IMG/VR virus record: IMGVR_UViG_3300025133_008711
Span: 1-42,019 of that record
Direction: 5' to 3' (one strand)
DNA from: a virus
Length of the DNA: 42,019 nucleotides
Below are positions 1-7,330 of the stretch, piece by piece (positions within the stretch are counted from its first letter, which is position 1; every line of letters begins with the position of its first letter). Both the position numbers and the translations under genes were made by a program. A model generated the notes under the pieces. That model made no database searches and had not been told where the DNA came from. It worked only from the letters and a program-made list of their open reading frames with translations.

Positions 1-126
1 TCCAACATCTTTCAAATTACGAAAATTAATATATAAAATAGTTGGATTTCCATATTCACCTAGGTGATAATTTTTACCTAGCTCTTCTTTGATGATTTGT
101 TTTAATTGTTCTTTTGTTATTTTCAT
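1..126 (-). CDS. MKITK-leader small protein, 3' end cut by window edge
   Basis: Only the first 42 codons are inside the window; the frame is open to position 1. The N-terminus reads MKITKEQLKQIIKEEL, the same leader as the next three genes, followed by an unrelated, more beta-like stretch (GNPTILYINFRNL). The start ATG overlaps the stop of the upstream gene (TAATG), so the genes are translationally coupled. Function unknown; the leader is shared and the bodies are not, which suggests a targeting or docking tag rather than a catalytic domain. Confidence 0.75.
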   Translation of the reverse strand, partial: MKITKEQLKQIIKEELGKNYHLGEYGNPTILYINFRNLKDVG

Positions 127-407
127 TATTTAGTTCCCAAATAAGGTTGCAACCTATTCAACCCTTCTATTTTAGATGTGATATCACTAATAGTTTTCTG
201 ACCGTTAATCATATCTCTAGATATACCTTGTTGATCAACCACGTCAGCTAGCGCGTCGACTGCCAGATATGCTTCGTGAAGCTTATTATCAGCATCAACA
301 ACAAGAGGATGCCCAGCTTCTGTTTCGCCAGGGTGTCCAAGTACTTCTTGTACAGCCTTAATTTCTTCTTTAATAATTTGTTTTAATTGTTGTTTTGTAA
401 TTTTCAT
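126..407 (-). CDS. MKITK-leader small protein
   Basis: A 93-residue protein: residues 1-16 are MKITKQQLKQIIKEEI, then a mostly helical acidic body (HEAYLAVDALADVVDQQG). No enzymatic motif is visible. It lies in a head-to-tail run with neighbours carrying the same leader. If the leader is a head-targeting signal of the kind known from T4 internal proteins, the body would be virion cargo; that is inference. Confidence 0.8.
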   Translation of the reverse strand: MKITKQQLKQIIKEEIKAVQEVLGHPGETEAGHPLVVDADNKLHEAYLAVDALADVVDQQGISRDMINGQKTISDITSKIEGLNRLQPYLGTK

Positions 408-412
408 TGTAG

Positions 413-754
413 TTATCCTCTACCTTCAGGTTCATATACTACCGGCCCGCGATCCATCCGCTGCAGCTGATTTAAAATATTTCTATAGTCAGCCTTGGTT
501 GGGGAAATATCTTTGTATCTCGCTTTTAGAGCATCCAAGAAAGTCCATGTAGTTCTCTCATCTTCGGGACCATATTTTTCGGCTGAATAGGCGCGCCTGT
601 CAGCTTCAAATTTTTCGATGGATCCTTCTGGGGCACTACTTGCCAGCCCATCATACATATCCTGTACAGACATTACAGAATCCTCATCATCTCCTATCAG
701 ATTAGCTAATTCTTCTTTAATAATTTGTTCTAATTGTTGTTTTGTTATTTTCAT
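413..754 (-). CDS. MKITK-leader small protein
   Basis: 113 residues with leader MKITKQQLEQIIKEEL, then an acidic segment (DDEDS) and a charged body ending PVVYEPEGRG. Its ATG lies directly against the stop of the upstream gene. The leader is nearly identical to those at 126-407 and 755-1030 while the bodies cannot be aligned by eye. Function unknown. Confidence 0.8.
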   Translation of the reverse strand: MKITKQQLEQIIKEELANLIGDDEDSVMSVQDMYDGLASSAPEGSIEKFEADRRAYSAEKYGPEDERTTWTFLDALKARYKDISPTKADYRNILNQLQRMDRGPVVYEPEGRG

Positions 755-1030
755 TTATGCACGCGTCCTTTGAATTGTAGATAAAATATATTGAGCACTG
801 TCACTTAAAGACCAAAAATCAGATCTTTTACCAGCAAGGATATCTCTTACTGTCTGCTGCTCTGAGGGATCGGCGATTTTTCTAATTTCATCATCAATTT
901 TCATTTGCGCGGCTTCTTTATCACTTGGAATATCAGCAGGATCAATTCCTGTATCAAAATGCATTTCTTTTAAAGCATTCGAAATCTCTTCTTTAATAAT
1001 CTGTTTTAATTGTTCTTTTGTGATTCTCAT
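755..1030 (-). CDS. MKITK-leader small protein
   Basis: 91 residues starting MRITKEQLKQIIKEEI. I chose the ATG at 1030 rather than an upstream in-frame ATG because it opens the conserved leader and forms an ATGA overlap with the stop of the 744-residue gene. A GGAG sequence lies about 12 nt upstream. The body is charged and helical with no recognisable domain. Confidence 0.8.
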   Translation of the reverse strand: MRITKEQLKQIIKEEISNALKEMHFDTGIDPADIPSDKEAAQMKIDDEIRKIADPSEQQTVRDILAGKRSDFWSLSDSAQYILSTIQRTRA

Positions 1031-3261
1031 TTTATAAATCTTCTCCATTTTTCGAATATATTCGCTAGCTCATCCACTGTTTTTTCTTGACTTCGCGTAT
1101 CCGCAAGTTCTCTTCTGATCCTCGGCATAATTTGCTTTTGTATCTGGTTATTAACTAGTCCCTCGGTATATTGTCGGATCTTTTCAAAGAACTCTTCTTT
1201 ATCGATCATTCTTAAAAATTTCTGAATCATTATAACCTCTTCTTCGGTTTCTTCACCCTCAATTACAACGTCGAGCCAATAAGTAAATTTATCACTAACA
1301 TCATAATCGGTACGTCCCCCTCCGGATAAATAACTTCCTTGTTTAACAGGCCCGAGCGCTCCAAACTGAATATTAAATTCTGGAATTATAAGTGGTGTTT
1401 TTTCTTCTTTAAGGGGAAGTTTCATCTGCGAAGCAATAATTTTCATTCCACGCTCCAAAACATCTTTTAAACGACTTATTATTTGGCTACCAATTTCTTG
1501 AGAATATTCAACGTTTTTCAGATGTCCAAACAGTCGACTATTAATAAGTGGTCGAGGATCTTCAGCCATGGCTCCCCTGGTTTGACCGGACATTGAAGAA
1601 ACTTTAGCCCTTCCAGTTTGTAATTCATCAGGTAACAGTATTTTGACTCTAAGTCGCGACGACATTTGAACATTTCCATCTTCCATTTCAACATCAAAGT
1701 TCTGAAACTTCATTTCATTAAATTTTTCAAGCAATGCTTTCATACTTTCGCCTGGAATCCAGCCGGCTTCTTTCATTTTATCAATAACATCATCGTATAC
1801 GTTTTGCCATTCTTTATCAGCGCTGGCGACTGTTTCCATAAAACTGGAAAATCCTTCGATTCCTTCGTGTTCGCCATGATCCGGATTTATTCGAACATAT
1901 ATCTGAATTTCACCGCCATAAGATCCATCTTCAACTTCGCCGTATATATAATGCGCGTCGAGGGCGCTATCAACAAAATCTCTTAATACATCTGTATCAA
2001 CAGCATCTTCTACGAGATCATCGACATCATCAAACCGGAATGTTGTTCCAGCATCCCAATACATTCTGCCTTCGTCCATTTCTTCGCGCGAAACATAAAA
2101 ATGCTGAAGATCGTGTTCATCTTCTATTACTTGATATTCTTCTTCAGTTGGTCCTGCTGGATTTTCGTCCCAATGGTGGCTTGATGCGCCAATGATGTCA
2201 TACAGTTGGTCACTGACCAACTCTTCAAAAGCTTCTTCTACCTCTTCTACCTCTGTTATCTCTATTCCCAAGTTCCTAAGAGAAGTTGTAAGCACTTCAG
2301 TGGTACCCTCTGAAGTATCTCTGTCTCTGAATAATGCTAGTTCATGCCGATGTTTTTCTGCAATATCCAATAATTCATCTTGTTTTTTATTGAGAATTTT
2401 TTTCACTGATTTCTTATCTGGAAGTGATTTCCAAAACCCTTTCATTAAAACATTTAATTCAACCGCATCTCTTAAACCATCAGCACCAATCTCATCATCC
2501 GGCCGGTCATAAACTTCAGAAGGTTCATCATATCCCGCCTCATAAACCAAAGCCAGTTTTTTATTATCATGATCTTGGGGTAAATGATGAAAGAAAACAA
2601 AATAAAAACCTTTCCCCTCTCCGGTATACTGATTGAAGTAGTTTTGACTTTGTGTAGCAGAAATACACCATTTTGTGCCCTGTCCAAAATAACAGGAACC
2701 TTCCGGAGTTCTCGGCCGCACAATCATATAATCTTCTTCAGTTGTTATAACATCAGTTTCTCGTTTGGCTTGTTTCTCCATCGCTTTCATTCTTTCTCTT
2801 TTTTCAACTTCATTCCAAGCAATATCAACAGCAGTTTTGAAATCAAGCCAGCTATTAAATTTATTAATATCTTTTTCAATCAAATTTCTTTGAGATAATT
2901 TATGATATTTTTCAAGTCGCTGGCTGATATTATGATAAGCTATTGGAAGATGTCCAAGAACACTATCAGTATAATCGTGAACAGGAGTACCATCACCTTT
3001 CGTATTTTTAATCATATTATGAGCATGCGTATTCAATGCTTTTGCAGCCCAAAGAGCGTATTTTTGATTTCCGGAAGGATCGCTATTCAAAATTACTTCC
3101 ATATGGGCTGTCAACAAGTCCGCGACCTTCCCTTGCGGATCTTCAGCCTTTCCAATGCCCTTTACAACCCTTTTTAAAGAATCAGTTTCGCGGGCTTCAA
3201 TAAGAAGCTGTTCAGTATTTTCAACAAGAAAAAGGCGATAATTTTCGAATATTTTTTTCAT
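1027..3261 (-). CDS. Large GxGTKWC-motif protein, probable virion-associated
   Basis: 744 residues from the ATG at 3261 (MKKIFENYRLFLVE), preferred over a GTG five codons upstream because this leader type recurs in phage proteins. Around residues 190-225 it has YFGQGTKWCISA followed by a NYFNQY/YFVFF stretch, a motif I know from phage proteins of unsettled function. The middle is very acidic (runs of E and D), the C-terminal third basic and helical. It sits among MKITK-leader genes, consistent with a structural or injected protein. No catalytic assignment is justified. Confidence 0.75.
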   Translation of the reverse strand: MKKIFENYRLFLVENTEQLLIEARETDSLKRVVKGIGKAEDPQGKVADLLTAHMEVILNSDPSGNQKYALWAAKALNTHAHNMIKNTKGDGTPVHDYTDSVLGHLPIAYHNISQRLEKYHKLSQRNLIEKDINKFNSWLDFKTAVDIAWNEVEKRERMKAMEKQAKRETDVITTEEDYMIVRPRTPEGSCYFGQGTKWCISATQSQNYFNQYTGEGKGFYFVFFHHLPQDHDNKKLALVYEAGYDEPSEVYDRPDDEIGADGLRDAVELNVLMKGFWKSLPDKKSVKKILNKKQDELLDIAEKHRHELALFRDRDTSEGTTEVLTTSLRNLGIEITEVEEVEEAFEELVSDQLYDIIGASSHHWDENPAGPTEEEYQVIEDEHDLQHFYVSREEMDEGRMYWDAGTTFRFDDVDDLVEDAVDTDVLRDFVDSALDAHYIYGEVEDGSYGGEIQIYVRINPDHGEHEGIEGFSSFMETVASADKEWQNVYDDVIDKMKEAGWIPGESMKALLEKFNEMKFQNFDVEMEDGNVQMSSRLRVKILLPDELQTGRAKVSSMSGQTRGAMAEDPRPLINSRLFGHLKNVEYSQEIGSQIISRLKDVLERGMKIIASQMKLPLKEEKTPLIIPEFNIQFGALGPVKQGSYLSGGGRTDYDVSDKFTYWLDVVIEGEETEEEVIMIQKFLRMIDKEEFFEKIRQYTEGLVNNQIQKQIMPRIRRELADTRSQEKTVDELANIFEKWRRFIK

Positions 3262-3290
3262 TTTTCGGGGATCCACATTTTTTTTTACCT

Positions 3291-3713
3291 TTAAGGTCTA
3301 GCCAAGAGGAACGATTTTTTATTCTCCGCTACCCTTTCTCTAGATGGCTTATAGTTGGTAGTTTTGGTAGCTTCCCCGCGTTCATCGGGTGGAATAAGGG
3401 GGATGCCTGCAGCAGGGGTTTGAACTGTCCTCTCCAGGCCAGGAATCTGCTCTTTGACGGCGGACATGTCCCTTTTGATTTTGTCACGATCATCCATCAG
3501 TCCGGATATGAATTTTGCCAATGTTTGCATCCTTTCTTCGGTATGCACACGAAAGCTTTCAAGTTTTTGACGATTTGTCTCTATAACTTCGAAACTTTGG
3601 TTAACGTGATCATACAATTCTTGCATTTCATTGCTTTTTTCGGAAATTTCTTCCAAAAAATCAATTGTTTCTTCCAAAATTATCTTACTCAGTGTTTCTT
3701 TCGAAAATTTCAT
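3291..3713 (-). CDS. Small coiled-coil protein with MKITK-like leader
   Basis: 140 residues from the ATG at 3713, which has an AGGGAAAA Shine-Dalgarno and opens the leader MKFSKETLSKIILEE, a diverged version of MKITKQQLKQIIKEE. Residues about 20-90 are heptad-rich (NEMQELYDHVNQSFEVIE), predicting a coiled coil; the tail is basic and proline-rich. Probably the same class of tagged proteins as those at 1-1030. Confidence 0.75.
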   Translation of the reverse strand: MKFSKETLSKIILEETIDFLEEISEKSNEMQELYDHVNQSFEVIETNRQKLESFRVHTEERMQTLAKFISGLMDDRDKIKRDMSAVKEQIPGLERTVQTPAAGIPLIPPDERGEATKTTNYKPSRERVAENKKSFLLARP

Positions 3714-3850
3714 CTTATTTTCCCTAAAATCACGATTTTTTTTGCCGGCACTACGATTTTTTTTCACTTTAAAGAGCTTAAGCTGCTTTATTGTCTTATG
3801 TACGTGATATTAAATAGTTAATTTTTACAGTATATGCCAAGTAAAAAGAT

Positions 3851-3879
3851 CTTTACTTAAATAGTGTTGTTATTATGTT
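3851..3879 (+). promoter_or_regulatory. Phage-type promoter, leaderless gene
   Basis: CTTTAC, 17 bp, TATGTT. The ATG at 3886 starts seven bases after the -10, where transcription would begin, and there is no Shine-Dalgarno, so the message is probably leaderless. Confidence 0.6.
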
Positions 3880-3885
3880 GTAGAT

Positions 3886-4104
3886 ATGAAAGGAATAAAA
3901 ATAATATTATTATGGATGGGATTGGGTGCCTTATTATCGCTTTTATTTTGTGGGATGTATTTTTGCAGCTTGCAAGCGGCCGAAGACGTAGCTAAATGTC
4001 AAAAATCCACAAGTGATCTTTGTGGATTCTTCGAGGTTTTAATCCAAAAAGAGGGCATGGGCCCTCTAGGATTACTATATTTAAACGTCAGAGGTTCGCC
4101 TTAG
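3886..4104 (+). CDS. Small membrane protein
   Basis: 72 residues on the plus strand. Residues 5-30 form one strongly hydrophobic segment (IILLWMGLGALLSLLFCGMY), followed by a Cys-containing soluble tail. Its last bases overlap the 3' end of the convergent gene at 4101-4370. The promoter at 3851 fits a leaderless start. Function unknown; a small host-envelope effector is possible. Confidence 0.6.
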   Translation: MKGIKIILLWMGLGALLSLLFCGMYFCSLQAAEDVAKCQKSTSDLCGFFEVLIQKEGMGPLGLLYLNVRGSP

Positions 4105-4370
4105 TTGATCTTTCCAGTCATCGGGTTAACCAAGGCCCATCCTGGTTTACTTTCGTCAGGCATGCCATTGGTAATACCAAAGCCTTCTGCCCACTCCCAT
4201 ACGCCACTTCTTCCTTGAATTCGACTGCCAATTTCAACGCCTTCCGGTGGCCCTTCCGATGCACCGGTTATGGCACTTTTTTTACCGGTTAACGGATCCA
4301 CGCCTTCACCAAAGGCGGCTTTAATTTCTTCTTTAATGATTTTTTGTAATTGTTGTTTAGTAATATTCAT
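4101..4370 (-). CDS. MKITK-leader small protein
   Basis: 89 residues with leader MNITKQQLQKIIKEEI, then a Gly-rich body (SGVWEWAEGFGITNGMP). It is a further member of the leader family, isolated from the others by the plus-strand gene. A CTTAAC-17-TAATAT candidate promoter ends near 4410 on the minus strand, about 45 nt upstream. Function unknown. Confidence 0.75.
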   Translation of the reverse strand: MNITKQQLQKIIKEEIKAAFGEGVDPLTGKKSAITGASEGPPEGVEIGSRIQGRSGVWEWAEGFGITNGMPDESKPGWALVNPMTGKIN

Positions 4371-4442
4371 AAATTACTCACGGGTTATAATAATTAGTGA
4401 TATAATTATATTATGGCCAAAATTGATTGGGTTAAGTTATGG

Positions 4443-4471
4443 TTTAAAGTAATATTTTATGGTGGTATAAT
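4443..4471 (+). promoter_or_regulatory. Candidate promoter of the dnaJ-like gene
   Basis: TTTAAA, 17 bp, TATAAT on the plus strand; predicted start near 4478, giving a leader of about 45 nt before the ATG at 4525. Confidence 0.45.
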
Positions 4472-4524
4472 AATGACTATATTATACCCGTTATATTTAC
4501 GAGGGTGATTAATAGGCCCATATA

Positions 4525-5175
4525 ATGAAAGATTATTATAAACTACTTGAAATTGACCCAAATGCCACTGCAGCAGATATTAAAAAAGCCTATAGGCGGC
4601 TAGCCCATAAGTACCATCCGGATCGAAATCCGGATGATTCTAGTTGTGAACAAAAATTTAAAGAAATTGTTGAAGCCAACGAAACACTGTCAAATGCTCA
4701 AAAACGGCAACAATATGATCATTCACTTAAAGGTGGCGGTTTTACAAATTTAGAAGATATGTTCGCGAATATGTTCGGTGCAGGCTTTAATCCCTTTAAT
4801 ACAAGGAAACGCCGCCATCGAGCAAAAAGACAAGATCCCACGCCAGATAATGCAACAATCAATATTGAATTGACATTAGGTGACTTAGAAAAAGGAGGTG
4901 CATCACATACCTTTGAATTCACCAAAAATGTAGCTTGTCAAGCTTGTAATGGGCTGGGCGGCAAATCAACAGCTGAATGCCACCCTTGCCAAGGTATAGG
5001 AATAATTATTCAAGATATCCGCCGCGGCTCAATGATATTTCAGACCAAATCTAGCTGCGCAGAATGTGATGGTACCGGCCAATATATTGTTGATCCATGT
5101 ACCAATTGTGGCGCCATAGGCGTTATAGCTGAAAATAACCTATATAGAGTTACTATAACTACTGAAAAGCTTTAA
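4525..5175 (+). CDS. dnaJ: DnaJ-like co-chaperone, C-terminally truncated
   Basis: 216 residues. Residues 1-66 are a J domain with the diagnostic HPD ([10 protein letters not shown]), which stimulates the ATPase of DnaK. A short G/F-type linker (MFGAGFNPF) follows. Residues about 134-200 hold four CxxCxGxG-like zinc motifs ([32 protein letters not shown]). Bacterial DnaJ is about 375 residues; here the two C-terminal substrate-binding/dimerisation domains are missing, and the protein ends just after the zinc domain at a clean stop with a terminator. The natural partner is the DnaK at 28827-30698. One of few plus-strand genes. Confidence 0.9.
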   Translation: MKDYYKLLEIDPNATAADIKKAYRRLAHKYHPDRNPDDSSCEQKFKEIVEANETLSNAQKRQQYDHSLKGGGFTNLEDMFANMFGAGFNPFNTRKRRHRAKRQDPTPDNATINIELTLGDLEKGGASHTFEFTKNVACQACNGLGGKSTAECHPCQGIGIIIQDIRRGSMIFQTKSSCAECDGTGQYIVDPCTNCGAIGVIAENNLYRVTITTEKL

Positions 5176-5197
5176 AGTCTAGGTGTTTTTGGACATA

Positions 5198-5228
5198 AAA
5201 AAAGCCTCGATCAAGTCGAGGCTTTTTG
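5198..5228. terminator. Bidirectional intrinsic terminator
   Basis: A 10-bp perfect stem (5201-5210 with 5216-5225, AAAGCCTCGA) around a 5-nt loop, flanked by A-run and T-run, so it can end the dnaJ transcript on the plus strand and the small gene 5237-5320 on the minus strand. Confidence 0.85.
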
Positions 5229-5236
5229 TGCTTTGC

Positions 5237-5320
5237 TTAAAGCACGTTTTTCTTGCAAACTACCCATCCGACAACTAGTCCGACAAGGCCTGCAACTGTA
5301 GCTGCTAATACACATTCCAT
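5237..5320 (-). CDS. 27-residue membrane microprotein
   Basis: ATG with a strong AGGAGG Shine-Dalgarno ten nt upstream and a TATAAT-like box just before it. The product begins MECVLAATVAGLVGLVVGW and ends VVCKKNVL: one glycine-rich transmembrane helix with a basic tail. It ends at the bidirectional terminator. Function unknown. Confidence 0.65.
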   Translation of the reverse strand: MECVLAATVAGLVGLVVGWVVCKKNVL

Positions 5321-5390
5321 TGTAAACAACCTCCTTATAGGATTATAGTACCATACTGTGGAAATTAATTTAAGATTTTTTTGCTATCTG

Positions 5391-5419
5391 CTTGATTTGC
5401 TTGCGGTTGTTCCTATAGT
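5391..5419 (+). promoter_or_regulatory. Phage-type promoter, leaderless ORF
   Basis: CTTGAT, 17 bp ending GTTCC, TATAGT on the plus strand. The ATG at 5426 sits exactly six bases after the -10. Confidence 0.65.
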
Positions 5420-5425
5420 ATTAGC

Positions 5426-5515
5426 ATGAAGGAGACACAAATCTCAGATTTTTTTTTAGATATAGCGCGTAGCGATCTAGCCCGCACTTTGGCATATGTC
5501 AATACTAGAATCTAG
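5426..5515 (+). CDS. 29-residue leaderless ORF
   Basis: A short plus-strand frame (MKETQISDFFLDIARSDL...) whose only support is its placement at the expected transcription start of a strong promoter. It ends just before the palindrome at 5519. An untranslated small RNA from this promoter is an equally good reading. Confidence 0.35.
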   Translation: MKETQISDFFLDIARSDLARTLAYVNTRI

Positions 5516-5518
5516 ATT

Positions 5519-5553
5519 CCGGGTACCCGGGGGGAGGGGGGCCCTGTTTAAAC
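5519..5553. repeat. Palindrome and G-rich patch
   Basis: Perfect 12-bp palindrome CCGGGTACCCGG at 5519-5530, directly followed by two runs of G separated by one A, GGGCCC, and the 8-bp palindrome GTTTAAAC at 5546-5553. The surrounding sequence is AT-rich. No gene is visible from 5516 to 5622. Confidence 0.6.
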
Positions 5554-5622
5554 GCTTGAAAATATTATGCTTATTTGTCAACAAAATAACACACAATATT
5601 GTAACATATTTCGCGAATATAT

Positions 5623-5865
5623 TTAAGGCTCGTTATCCGTTTTATTCTCCTTAGTTACAAGCGTGGCAGTATCACGCGGCGTGTAATATGCCTGGCCATC
5701 CTGAAACCATATGTCAATCTCGCCTGTTAAATACATATCGAGCGCAGCCAGGCACTCCTCAGCGATATCATCGCGGCCGATGGCTGCTAGGTCATTGATA
5801 ATATTATGTAACTTGTACTCAACAAAATCGATGACGTTGGGATATTCTGTATACCTACCCGCCAT
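5623..5865 (-). CDS. Hypothetical small protein
   Basis: 80 residues from the ATG at 5865 (MAGRYTEYPNVIDF), chosen over an upstream TTG because it overlaps the end of the previous gene. The body alternates acidic and aromatic residues (DMYLTGEIDIWFQDGQAYY). No recognisable domain. Confidence 0.6.
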   Translation of the reverse strand: MAGRYTEYPNVIDFVEYKLHNIINDLAAIGRDDIAEECLAALDMYLTGEIDIWFQDGQAYYTPRDTATLVTKENKTDNEP

Positions 5866-5959
5866 GGCTCGTATCCCGGCCGTGCAGGAATCCAATCGCG
5901 TAACAGCCCAGACAAGCCAGGAAAAGTGCAGTGATTTTAACGATTAACGGTGCAGCCAT
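5855..5959 (-). CDS. 34-residue membrane microprotein
   Basis: The product begins MAAPLIVKITALFLACLGCY: one hydrophobic helix followed by a short polar tail. Its stop lies 11 nt inside the next gene, indicating coupled translation; a CTAGGGAGAG sequence upstream can serve as ribosome binding site. Function unknown. Confidence 0.55.
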   Translation of the reverse strand: MAAPLIVKITALFLACLGCYAIGFLHGRDTSHGG

Positions 5960-6015
5960 ATTTTCTATCTCTCCCTAGGAGCATGCTAAACTAAGTAGCT
6001 GATATTACTGCGCTT

Positions 6016-6132
6016 TCAAAAATCAACATATTCGTCAATCTCGCGTCTATTCTCTCGAATCAGGCCGATAATCAGACCGATTGAGAAGCCTAGCGATATC
6101 GCAGCTATAGCAGCCAACGTCGTTACTAGCAT
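6016..6132 (-). CDS. 38-residue membrane microprotein
   Basis: ATG at 6132 with AGGAG eight to ten nt upstream. Residues 2-24 are hydrophobic (LVTTLAAIAAISLGFSIGLI), then a charged tail (RENRREIDEYVDF), a typical single-pass layout. Promoter at 6155-6183. Function unknown. Confidence 0.6.
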   Translation of the reverse strand: MLVTTLAAIAAISLGFSIGLIIGLIRENRREIDEYVDF

Positions 6133-6154
6133 TGTGTGTACTCCTAACACTGTG

Positions 6155-6183
6155 AATATAGGCACATTGCGCGGGTAGTTAAG
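6155..6183 (-). promoter_or_regulatory. Phage-type promoter
   Basis: CTTAAC, 17 bp, TATATT on the minus strand, about 20 nt upstream of the microprotein start at 6132. Confidence 0.6.
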
Positions 6184-6348
6184 AGATTCCTTGACATATT
6201 GCGCGCGGGGCCTTTATCGCCCAACTTGCAACCAGTCATATCGCTACTTGCCTATGTTGAAATGTATTTTGATTCTAGTTACTTCCGGTCAGGGTCTATA
6301 TGGCATCCCCAAGAGATTCGCCATATGTCATATCCGCTGACGGTGTTT

Positions 6349-6459
6349 CTACCCAACCTTATCCAGAAGGATAAGCCCTCCGATAGTTACAAACATTGAC
6401 ACCCAAAGTGCCACGATGAACAGGGCCGGCCTAAGTATTGAATCGTCAAAGACTTTCAT
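6349..6459 (-). CDS. 36-residue membrane microprotein
   Basis: Starts at the base directly after the stop codon of the sigma factor gene, so it is co-transcribed and probably coupled to it. The product MKVFDDSILRPALF... has one hydrophobic helix (ALFIVALWVSMFVTIGGLI). Co-expression with a sigma factor raises the option of a small membrane regulator, but nothing in the sequence proves it. Confidence 0.55.
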   Translation of the reverse strand: MKVFDDSILRPALFIVALWVSMFVTIGGLILLDKVG

Positions 6460-7263
6460 CTATCGAAGGCCTCGACTAACGAAGTGCCGTTGCAGCTTGG
6501 AAGTCAAATCCTTTTCAATCTGACAGACCCTCTGTTTAGTGACACCGAAAGTGCTCGCGTCGGCCTTGTCACTTCCCAAGTAATCCGCAATCACGCGGCC
6601 CGTGAAAATGGCTCGCTGTCGGTCGTTTAGGGTGTCGGCAAAGTCGGAGACTGCCACGAGAATCGCCTCGCTCGTTTGCGTGCGACACATAGCGTCGTGC
6701 TGAGAGATTGAGCCACTCGGCAGAGTGTCACCGAAAGTGGCGCCGTCAGAGTCGCCTATCGGCGCGGTCAAGCTGGCGGCGCGGGACGTGATAAGCGGAA
6801 CAATATCAGCAACATCGGCCTCGGTGATGCCCAACTCGCGCGCGATAGTGGCATTGTCAACGTCACTTCCAAACTCGCGACGGACGCGGGCGAGGCCGGC
6901 ATGGAGCTTCTTGGCGCTGCGTGTGCCGACTCGGAGAGTGCCGCAGTTTGCCTGCACGAACTCCTGAACCTTTGCGCGCATCCATTGCGCGGCGTAAGTC
7001 GTGAAACTTGCACCCTTTTCGGCGTCGAAGGTCTCGATGGCGCGGATAATGCCGGTAATGGCTTCGGCGGTCAAGTCCTCGATATCAACACCCTTTCGGA
7101 CGTGCTTCTTGGCAATCTTGACTGCCATGGGCAGATTGGACTTGATAAGCGCGTCCATGGCGCTGTTATCGTTGGACTTTTGGGCCTCGCCCACCAAATC
7201 GATTTGTGCAGAGCGGCTGAGAATGTGGGTCGTGGCGAGCAAGTTGAAAAGGGCACTGGTCAT
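6460..7263 (-). CDS. RNA polymerase sigma factor, RpoH-like sigma-70 family
   Basis: 267 residues from the ATG at 7263, with GAGGAGA upstream. Residues about 15-35 resemble region 1.2; region 2 spans about 45-115 with the core-binding and -10 reading block (ETFDAEKGASFTTYAAQWMR); a region 3 helix pair follows (TIARELGITEADVADIV); region 4 ends the protein with the helix-turn-helix STFGVTKQRVCQIEKDL. The size and lack of region 1.1 fit RpoH-type group 3 factors rather than ECF factors. It has its own phage-type promoter at 7302, so it may drive the promoters listed in this window, including its own. That pairing is inference; the host sigma-70 could also read them. Confidence 0.9.
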   Translation of the reverse strand: MTSALFNLLATTHILSRSAQIDLVGEAQKSNDNSAMDALIKSNLPMAVKIAKKHVRKGVDIEDLTAEAITGIIRAIETFDAEKGASFTTYAAQWMRAKVQEFVQANCGTLRVGTRSAKKLHAGLARVRREFGSDVDNATIARELGITEADVADIVPLITSRAASLTAPIGDSDGATFGDTLPSGSISQHDAMCRTQTSEAILVAVSDFADTLNDRQRAIFTGRVIADYLGSDKADASTFGVTKQRVCQIEKDLTSKLQRHFVSRGLR

Positions 7264-7301
7264 GTTTGGATTCTCCTCGAATCGTTTTGTCCTACACCTA
7301 A

Positions 7302-7330
7302 ATAATAAGAACCGTTTGAGGCTGGACAAG
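7302..7330 (-). promoter_or_regulatory. Phage-type promoter of the sigma factor gene
   Basis: CTTGTC, 17 bp ending GTTCT, TATTAT on the minus strand; 39 nt from the -10 to the sigma start codon. Confidence 0.75.

Noticed and set aside
6142-6240. 31-residue minus-strand frame (MTGCKLGDKGP...)
   Set aside because: No good ribosome site and it spans the phage-type promoter at 6155-6183.
6901-7305. 134-residue plus-strand frame opposite the sigma gene
   Set aside because: It lies antisense to the conserved sigma regions and includes the sigma promoter; no ribosome binding site.
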